The notes under the pieces are model-generated. The model searched no databases. It was not told the origin of the DNA and saw only the letters and a list, made by a program, of their open reading frames with translations. From positions 1 to 32,983 of the forward strand of contig CALLIG010000004.1 of NCBI GenBank assembly GCA_938009735.1: a stretch of DNA of 32,983 bases. The letters run 5' to 3'. Source of the DNA: an uncultured Flavobacteriaceae bacterium. Its GTDB lineage: Bacteria; Bacteroidota; Bacteroidia; Flavobacteriales; Flavobacteriaceae. Below, one piece after another: positions 26,771-32,983 of this stretch (position 1 is the stretch's first letter; every line of letters starts with the position of its first letter). The position numbers and the translations under genes were made by a program.

Positions 26771-28660
26771 CTATTCCATTATGGCTGAAAGCTCAAACCA
26801 TCGTTCGGTCTTAGTTTCTATGCCAACGTTTATTTCGCTTAAGTTTTTTGATAGCTCAGTAATTTCGTCAACGGATAAGTCACCAGTCACAAACTGCTCT
26901 TCTATCTCTCCTTTTTTAAACTCCAGCTTTTTTATTTCTTTCTCTAATTTTTTGTATTCCTGTTGTTCTGAATAGGATAGCTTATTGCCTTTATCTTCTT
27001 TTTTCCAAGTGTTCTTGGCAGCATTTAATTCTTTGCTTTTTTCTTTTGCTTTTTCCTTGCCTACCCTAATTTCTATTGCAGAACTATCTTCATAAGCACG
27101 ATAATCAGAATAATTACCAGGAAAATCTTCAACAACAGCATTCCCTCTAAAAACAAAAAGGTGGTCTACTATTTTATCCATAAAATAACGGTCGTGAGAT
27201 ACCACAATAATACAGCCCGGAAAATCTAGTAAAAAACTTTCTAAAACATTCAGAGTAACAATATCTAAATCGTTAGTGGGTTCATCTAAGATTAAGAAAT
27301 TCGGATTCTGAATTAAAATGGTACATAAGTACAGTCGTTTTCGTTCACCACCACTCAGCTTTTCTACGAAATCATATGACTTTTTACGATCAAAAAGAAA
27401 ACGTTCTAATAACTGCTGTGCGGAAATTTGACGCCCTTTCATTAAGGGAATGTAGTCGCCAAACTCACGAATCACATCAATCACTTTTTGACCTTTTTTT
27501 ATTTCAATTCCCTTTTGGGTATAATAACCGAATTTAATGGTTTCACCTTTGATAACTTTACCAGAATCAGGTTGGTCAGCACCTGTTAGAATATTTAGAA
27601 AAGTAGACTTGCCGGTTCCATTTTTGCCAATGATACCAATACGTTCACCTTTTAAAAAGGTATACTCAAATTTATCAAGAATGGGTAAATTTGGGTAGGC
27701 TTTTGAAATTTTATGTAGCTCGAGAATTTTACTTCCAACCCGTTGCATGTTGATTTCTAGCTGTATTTCATGTTCTTTTCTTCGCTGACTAGCTTTTTCT
27801 TTTATCGCTGTAAAATCATCAATTCTAGATTTTGATTTTGTAGTACGTGCTTTTGGTTGACGACGCATCCATGTTAATTCTTTTTTAAATAGAATCTTAG
27901 TTTTATGGTGCTCAACTGCTTCTTGCTCAATACGTGCTTCTTTCTTTTCTAAATAATATGAATAGTTACCCTTGTACGGATAAAGCTTTCCATTATCAAG
28001 TTCTATGATTTCGTTACAAACACGTTCTAAAAAAAAGCGATCGTGAGTCACCATAAAAAGGGTCATGTTTTCTTTTGCAAAATAGAGCTCTAACCATTCT
28101 ATCATTTCTAAATCAAGGTGGTTGGTAGGTTCATCTAAAATCAACAATTCAGGCTTGTTAATTAGTGCGTTGGCTAGCGCTAGGCGTTTCTGTTGTCCAC
28201 CAGAAAGCAAACCGACTTTTACATCTAAATCTTCTAATTTTAGTTTAAAAAGTATTTGCTTGTACTGTGTTTCAAAATCCCAAGCTTGATGGTGTTCCAT
28301 GCCTTCAAAAGCTTCTTGATAAGCATCTTGATCATCAGGGTTTGCTAGTGCTTTCTCATAGCTGGCGATAACCTTTAAAACCTCATTGTCTGAAGCGAAG
28401 ATTGTTTCTTCAATAGTCAAATCAGGATCCATTTCAGGCTCTTGTTCTAAAAAGGAAACACGAATTCCTTTTCGATAACTTACTTGTCCGGTGTCTGGTT
28501 TATCGCTACCAGAAAGCATCTTTAAGATGGATGTTTTGCCAGTACCGTTTTTTGCAATCAAGGCAATTTTCTGATCTTTGTTAACCCCGAAAGAGAGATT
28601 TTCAAAGAGTACAAGTTCACCAAATGATTTGGATATATTTTCTACTGTGAGTAGGTTCAT
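26771..28660 (-). CDS. ABC-F family ATP-binding protein (Uup-like, two NBDs)
   Basis: Two Walker A (AKNGTGKTS; GKNGTGKST), two signatures (LSGGQQKR; LSGGERKR), two Walker B (LLILDEPTNHLD; FLILDEPTNDLD), C-terminal coiled coil. Confidence 0.92.
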   Translation of the reverse strand: MNLLTVENISKSFGELVLFENLSFGVNKDQKIALIAKNGTGKTSILKMLSGSDKPDTGQVSYRKGIRVSFLEQEPEMDPDLTIEETIFASDNEVLKVIASYEKALANPDDQDAYQEAFEGMEHHQAWDFETQYKQILFKLKLEDLDVKVGLLSGGQQKRLALANALINKPELLILDEPTNHLDLEMIEWLELYFAKENMTLFMVTHDRFFLERVCNEIIELDNGKLYPYKGNYSYYLEKKEARIEQEAVEHHKTKILFKKELTWMRRQPKARTTKSKSRIDDFTAIKEKASQRRKEHEIQLEINMQRVGSKILELHKISKAYPNLPILDKFEYTFLKGERIGIIGKNGTGKSTFLNILTGADQPDSGKVIKGETIKFGYYTQKGIEIKKGQKVIDVIREFGDYIPLMKGRQISAQQLLERFLFDRKKSYDFVEKLSGGERKRLYLCTILIQNPNFLILDEPTNDLDIVTLNVLESFLLDFPGCIIVVSHDRYFMDKIVDHLFVFRGNAVVEDFPGNYSDYRAYEDSSAIEIRVGKEKAKEKSKELNAAKNTWKKEDKGNKLSYSEQQEYKKLEKEIKKLEFKKGEIEEQFVTGDLSVDEITELSKNLSEINVGIETKTERWFELSAIME

Positions 28661-28686
28661 TTATGGATTGTTGGAATGTTATAGTT

Positions 28687-29874
28687 TTAGATAGTTGGTG
28701 ATTTGATTTGCTTGAAAAAATGAATCAAATACAAATATCTAATCGTCAAAGCTACAAGAATGAAAACTAGTAGGGGTGAAAAAATTTGAATTTTAAGTAG
28801 CCATAGAATAACCGCTATAGCAATAAAAGCAATTAGAACCCATAGTATCTTCATAACCCAATTTGCTGGGGTTTTACTTTTTAGAAGAATAAATGCTAAA
28901 ATCAGATTTATTGGGAAAGCCCAAAGTAGATTAAAGTTGTCTTTAGTAAAGGTGTGATCTGTCAAAAACCAAAGAAAGAATATGAGAAGCCCTGCCAAAC
29001 CAGTAATTAAGAAAAGACTGAAATCAAGCCATCTCGTACGTTTGTTCTTCTTGTGATCAAGATAGGTTAGTACAACAACAGCAAGTAATAATAAAATAAG
29101 CCAAAATAGGGGTTTAAGAATGAAAAGACCTTTATTTTGAATAGGTTTTGCGGTAATTAGCAGTTCATCACTAGAAACAAAGTCTTGCCCATTTACTGTT
29201 GTGTTTGCAAATTGCTCACTCACATAAAGTGGAAGAAATTGATGTTCCCAAGGTGTTGCTTTTTTGTCGATTATTGACCCTAAAGCCAAGTCTATTCCAA
29301 AAGTTTGCCAGTCATTTTCATCTAAATTTTGATGTATCAATTGCCTGAAGGTATATTGATTTTCAAGATGGTCGAAGTTAAATTTTAACTGATCACCCAA
29401 TCCATTTTTTAAAACTTCAGGTATTTTGGTAGCACAATTATCAAAAAGAAAATCATATCTATAATTTCGATTTTCTTTACGATAGTTGTTTTGAAGAAAG
29501 GCGAAAAGCTCATTTCGTTGATCTTGTGTTAAATTCAATGTTTGCTCTCGTACCCAACGATTTTCTTGCTGATATGCATTAAAGAAACTTTTGAATTTAT
29601 ACCCTGACATGTTATAGTCAAGTTTTCCTCGAGCAAATTTCCAGATAAAGAATGGGGCATCAAAGTCGAAACCACCATAGTCATAAATACGATCTACGCC
29701 TATAGAGGGGTCTTGAATGCGAAAACCGCTATGTCCGTATTTAGAATATACCTCATCGCCTGGTCCAATAGTCAAAAGACTAATTTTTGACAATGGTGAA
29801 AGCACACCTTCTTGCGCAAAGCCAAGGGCTGTAAAGGCAACAAAAAGAAACGGAATGAATTTTTTAAACTGCAT
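28687..29874 (-). CDS. DUF4105 (Lnb-like N-terminal periplasmic) domain membrane protein
   Basis: LLTIGPGDEVYSKYGHSGFRIQDPSIGVDRIYDYGGFDFDAPFFIWKFARGKLDY ... YDFLFDNCATKI, followed by TM helices. Confidence 0.85.
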   Translation of the reverse strand: MQFKKFIPFLFVAFTALGFAQEGVLSPLSKISLLTIGPGDEVYSKYGHSGFRIQDPSIGVDRIYDYGGFDFDAPFFIWKFARGKLDYNMSGYKFKSFFNAYQQENRWVREQTLNLTQDQRNELFAFLQNNYRKENRNYRYDFLFDNCATKIPEVLKNGLGDQLKFNFDHLENQYTFRQLIHQNLDENDWQTFGIDLALGSIIDKKATPWEHQFLPLYVSEQFANTTVNGQDFVSSDELLITAKPIQNKGLFILKPLFWLILLLLAVVVLTYLDHKKNKRTRWLDFSLFLITGLAGLLIFFLWFLTDHTFTKDNFNLLWAFPINLILAFILLKSKTPANWVMKILWVLIAFIAIAVILWLLKIQIFSPLLVFILVALTIRYLYLIHFFKQIKSPTI

Positions 29875-30064
29875 TTGAAATCAAAAATAACACGAATACA
29901 AATATCATAATAAATAACGGACTAAAGTGAATCCTTAAAATTTGTATTATTTTTACTCGACAATCAAAATTTAAAAGCTCTAAGGCTTGCCTAGAAATTT
30001 AAATGATGTTTCAATATGAATGCTTCGTGGACTTTCCGCAAAGTAGTTTACTCAAACCACAACA

Positions 30065-30823
30065 ATGAAAAGGCATATACCCAACCTAATTACCTTATTG
30101 AATGTTTTTTGCGGATGTGTCGCTGCTGTATTTGCAGTTTTAAATCAGCTTGAATTGGCGGCTTTTTTCGTTTTCTTAGGAATCATTTTTGATTTCTTTG
30201 ACGGCTTTGCGGCAAGAATATTAGATGTGAAAAGTGAATTAGGTTTGCAGCTTGATTCGCTTGCAGATATGATTACAAGCGGATTAGTGCCTGGCATCGT
30301 AATGTTTCAGATGTTTGCAATGTCTATAAAAGGGGGTTGGAATGTTACCAACGGAGACGGAGGACCAATTGTTGATCTATTTTCGAATTTAAACGGTAGT
30401 ACAGTTTTACCTTTTTTTGGCTTTATAATAACGATGGCATCTGCTTATCGCTTAGCTAAATTCAATATTGACGAAAACCAAGCTTCCTCTTTTATTGGTC
30501 TCCCGACTCCTGCAAATGCGCTATTAATTCTTTCACTCCCTCTAATTTTATTGCATCATGATATGGGCGGATTAAATGAAATCATTCTAAATCAATGGTT
30601 TTTGATAGGAGTGACACTATTAAGTGCGTTTTTATTAAATAGTAACATCGAGCTCTTTGCGTTAAAGTTTAAAAACTGGAGTTTTAAAGATAATGCTCTT
30701 CGTTATATTTTTATTATTGTGAGTTTGGTACTGTTGATTACAATGAAGTTTTTGGCCGTACCTATTATAATTGCTTTTTATATTTTGAGTTCGATACTAA
30801 GTAATGCAACGAGTAAAAACTAG
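30065..30823 (+). CDS. pssA: CDP-alcohol phosphatidyltransferase, CDP-diacylglycerol-serine O-phosphatidyltransferase
   Basis: CDP-OH-P motif DGFAARILDVKSELGLQLDSLAD (DGxxAR...G...D...D); N-terminus IPNLITLLNVFCGCVAAVFA. Confidence 0.88.
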   Translation: MKRHIPNLITLLNVFCGCVAAVFAVLNQLELAAFFVFLGIIFDFFDGFAARILDVKSELGLQLDSLADMITSGLVPGIVMFQMFAMSIKGGWNVTNGDGGPIVDLFSNLNGSTVLPFFGFIITMASAYRLAKFNIDENQASSFIGLPTPANALLILSLPLILLHHDMGGLNEIILNQWFLIGVTLLSAFLLNSNIELFALKFKNWSFKDNALRYIFIIVSLVLLITMKFLAVPIIIAFYILSSILSNATSKN

Positions 30824-30858
30824 ATTTTACTGAAACTTAATTTTTCCTTCGTTAGAAC

Positions 30859-31704
30859 ATGAATGATAACATCATACATTGGAATGTAGATCCTGAAATT
30901 TTTGTGATTGCCGATACTTTCCCTTTAAGGTATTACGGATTATCTTGGATGTTAGGGCTTTTCTTGGCGTATTATATTATACAACGCATCTACAAAAAGG
31001 AAGCCGTTCCTTTAGAAAATTTAGACCAACTTGCAACATACATTTTTGTAGGTGGCCTTTTAGGCGCGCGCTTAGGGCATTGTTTTTTCTATGAGCCGGA
31101 TTATTATTTTAGCCATCTTTTAGAAGTTTTGCTGCCTATTAGGGATGTCAATGGAGCCTATGAGTTTACAGGATTTCAAGGTTTGGCAAGCCATGGTGGA
31201 ACGTTCGGTGCGTTAATAGCAATTTTCTATTATTGGCGCAAAACAAAAACCAATCTGCTTTGGGTTTTAGACCGAGTAGCGATCGGAGCTGCCGTAACAG
31301 CGGCCTTGATTCGTCTGGGTAATTTGATGAATTCAGAAATATATGGCAAACCGACAGATGGTACTTGGGGTTTTGTTTTTGAACGTGATGATATGTTACC
31401 TAGACATCCAACCCAATTGTATGAAGCCATTTCGTATCTATTGATATTTGTTTTACTCTACTACATGTACCGTTCAAAGAAAATTAAAAATCGTCACGGA
31501 CTTTTCATAGGCACCTTTTTTATACTCCTATATTCTGCAAGATTTATTATTGAATTTTATAAAGAAAATCAGGTTGATTTTGAAAATGAAATGACTTTGA
31601 ATATGGGACAATGGCTAAGCATACCCTTTATTTTATTCGGAATATTTTTAGTATTTTGGAAGGAGTCACCATTTCATAAATTGTTCAATAATTCAAGTAA
31701 ATAA
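30859..31704 (+). CDS. lgt: Prolipoprotein diacylglyceryl transferase
   Basis: FPLRYYGLSWMLGLFLAYYI ... GGLLGARLGHCFFYEPDYY ... GLASHGGTFGALIAIFYY ... RLGNLMNSEIYGKPTDGTWGF ... PRHPTQLYEA. Confidence 0.95.
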   Translation: MNDNIIHWNVDPEIFVIADTFPLRYYGLSWMLGLFLAYYIIQRIYKKEAVPLENLDQLATYIFVGGLLGARLGHCFFYEPDYYFSHLLEVLLPIRDVNGAYEFTGFQGLASHGGTFGALIAIFYYWRKTKTNLLWVLDRVAIGAAVTAALIRLGNLMNSEIYGKPTDGTWGFVFERDDMLPRHPTQLYEAISYLLIFVLLYYMYRSKKIKNRHGLFIGTFFILLYSARFIIEFYKENQVDFENEMTLNMGQWLSIPFILFGIFLVFWKESPFHKLFNNSSK

Positions 31705-31720
31705 ATTAAAACATATTCTA

Positions 31721-31957
31721 ATGATTAAAAAATCAATGATTTTAGCTGTTATGGCTATTGGCCTAATAAGCGCCTGTGGAGACAAAAAAGCTAAAGAAGT
31801 TAAAGTTGATACTCCCATAGAAAAGGTAACGACAGAGATTAGTGAAGAAGCCTCAAAAGCTGATGCTGAATTGAAAGCTGCTAATAAGAAAGTAGAAGAT
31901 AGTCTGAGAAAAGTTGATAGCATTCAGCAGGTCATTGATCATGGTCATGCACATTAA
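31721..31957 (+). CDS. Small lipoprotein (78 aa), coiled-coil-like, His-rich C-terminus
   Basis: MIKKSMILAVMAIGLISACGDKKAKE (lipobox LISAC); charged helical body; ends IDHGHAH. Confidence 0.75.
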   Translation: MIKKSMILAVMAIGLISACGDKKAKEVKVDTPIEKVTTEISEEASKADAELKAANKKVEDSLRKVDSIQQVIDHGHAH

Positions 31958-31971
31958 TTCCAATAGAACTA

Positions 31972-32658
31972 TTGAATAGTTTCTCAAAAAATATACTAGC
32001 TTTTATACTGCTATGTTTTGTTTCAACTGTGGCTTACGCCCATGGAGTTGACGATGAAACACAAGCTTTTTTATTGGGTAATAAGGGCGTTGCTTTTGGT
32101 CCGTTTTTGTACATCGGTGCAAAGCATATGCTCACGGGTTATGACCATTTGTTATTTTTAGTAGGGGTGATTTTTTTCTTATATCGAACCCGTGAAATTA
32201 TTATGTACATCAGCTTTTTTACCATAGGTCATAGCTTGACGCTATTGTTTGGAGTTATGGCTGACATCAATGTAAATGCTTATTTGATTGATGCGATAAT
32301 AGCTTTATCTATTGTATATAAAGGTTTTGATAATCTCGATGGATTTAAAAAGTTCTTTGGAAAACAACCAAATACGAAACTTGCTGTTTTGATTTTTGGA
32401 TTGTTTCATGGCTTCGGATTAGCCACTAAATTACAGGAGTTTAAATTTGACAAAGAAGGTCTTTTTACCAACTTACTGGGCTTTAATTTGGGCGTGGAAA
32501 TCGGACAGTTTTTAGCTTTAGGTTTTGTACTGATACTACTTGGTATTTGGAGGCGATATAACAGTTATATAAAGTTTTCTAATATTACGAATACCCTGCT
32601 AATGGCAGCTGGTTTTGTTTTGTTAGGATATCAATTAATAGGATATTTCAATTCTTAA
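31972..32658 (+). CDS. HupE/UreJ family membrane protein
   Basis: IGAKHMLTGYDHLLFLVGVIFFLYR, FTIGHSLTLL, FGLFHGFGLATKL. Probably TTG start at 31972. Confidence 0.85.
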   Translation: MNSFSKNILAFILLCFVSTVAYAHGVDDETQAFLLGNKGVAFGPFLYIGAKHMLTGYDHLLFLVGVIFFLYRTREIIMYISFFTIGHSLTLLFGVMADINVNAYLIDAIIALSIVYKGFDNLDGFKKFFGKQPNTKLAVLIFGLFHGFGLATKLQEFKFDKEGLFTNLLGFNLGVEIGQFLALGFVLILLGIWRRYNSYIKFSNITNTLLMAAGFVLLGYQLIGYFNS

Positions 32659-32667
32659 ATCGTGAAA

Positions 32668-32983
32668 ATGAGTAATTCGAATCCGCAAGTGATGAATAAA
32701 AAGCAGTTGTTAAAATCAATTCTGATTGCATTGGTGATTGGTGGAATTGTATTGGTTGGTGCGGTACTTCCGGCTGAATACGGAATGGATCCTATAGGAA
32801 CCGGGAAGCTTTTTGGATTTGATAGATTATACGTTGCTGATACGAATGATAGTAATGACGGTTTGCAAGCCTTACCAATTATGGATTTTGAAACCATCGA
32901 ATTATCCAAATTAGGATCTCCGACAAGTATTCCGAAACCTAGAGCATCCGAAGACCCAATACCAGACGAGCAAATGGCCATAC
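32668..32983 (+). CDS. Single-pass transmembrane anchor-like protein, partial (runs off right edge)
   Basis: MSNSNPQVMNKKQLLKSILIALVIGGIVLVGAVLPAEYGMDPIGTGKLFGFDRLYVADTNDSNDGLQALPIMDFETIELSKLGSPTSIPKPRASEDPIPDEQMAI, open to the window end. One TM helix followed by LPAEYGxDPxGxGKLFG. Confidence 0.75.
   Translation, partial: MSNSNPQVMNKKQLLKSILIALVIGGIVLVGAVLPAEYGMDPIGTGKLFGFDRLYVADTNDSNDGLQALPIMDFETIELSKLGSPTSIPKPRASEDPIPDEQMAI

Noticed and set aside
32655-32981. Minus-strand ORF at right edge
   Set aside because: Antisense to a convincing + strand partial CDS with a TM helix and a conserved-looking LPAEYGMDPIGTGK motif.

Overview
The window is 33 kb of an AT-rich Bacteroidota chromosome, most likely Flavobacteriaceae judging by protein families and TAnnTTTG-like promoter elements. 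Most of it is ordinary housekeeping or accessory sequence: secA, lgt, pssA, a tesA-ybbA-ybbP-like locus, several metallopeptidases (M23, M13, M24, M14), an amidohydrolase, a PLD-family lipoprotein, a WYL regulator with VOC and ABM proteins, a sensor kinase, an ABC-F protein, a PduO-type adenosyltransferase, and a HupE/UreJ cluster at the right edge. I saw no rRNA, tRNA, CRISPR array, IS element or prophage. The best candidate for something undescribed is a pair of loci 13 kb apart (1308-1741 and 14229-14834). Each encodes a small exported protein ending in an almost invariant cationic tail, ETEVARLYKFKNSRIKKALxFxTKRNKAKM. Each is preceded by a 99-nt non-coding block with four conserved sub-motifs at exactly the same spacing. 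Other points of interest are unannotated miniproteins (39 and 47 aa), a probable operator in front of a VOC-WYL regulator unit, a methyltransferase-like ORF that seems to lack its SAM-binding core, a His-tailed lipoprotein beside HupE, and several clear terminators. All homology calls come from reading motifs; no database search was run.
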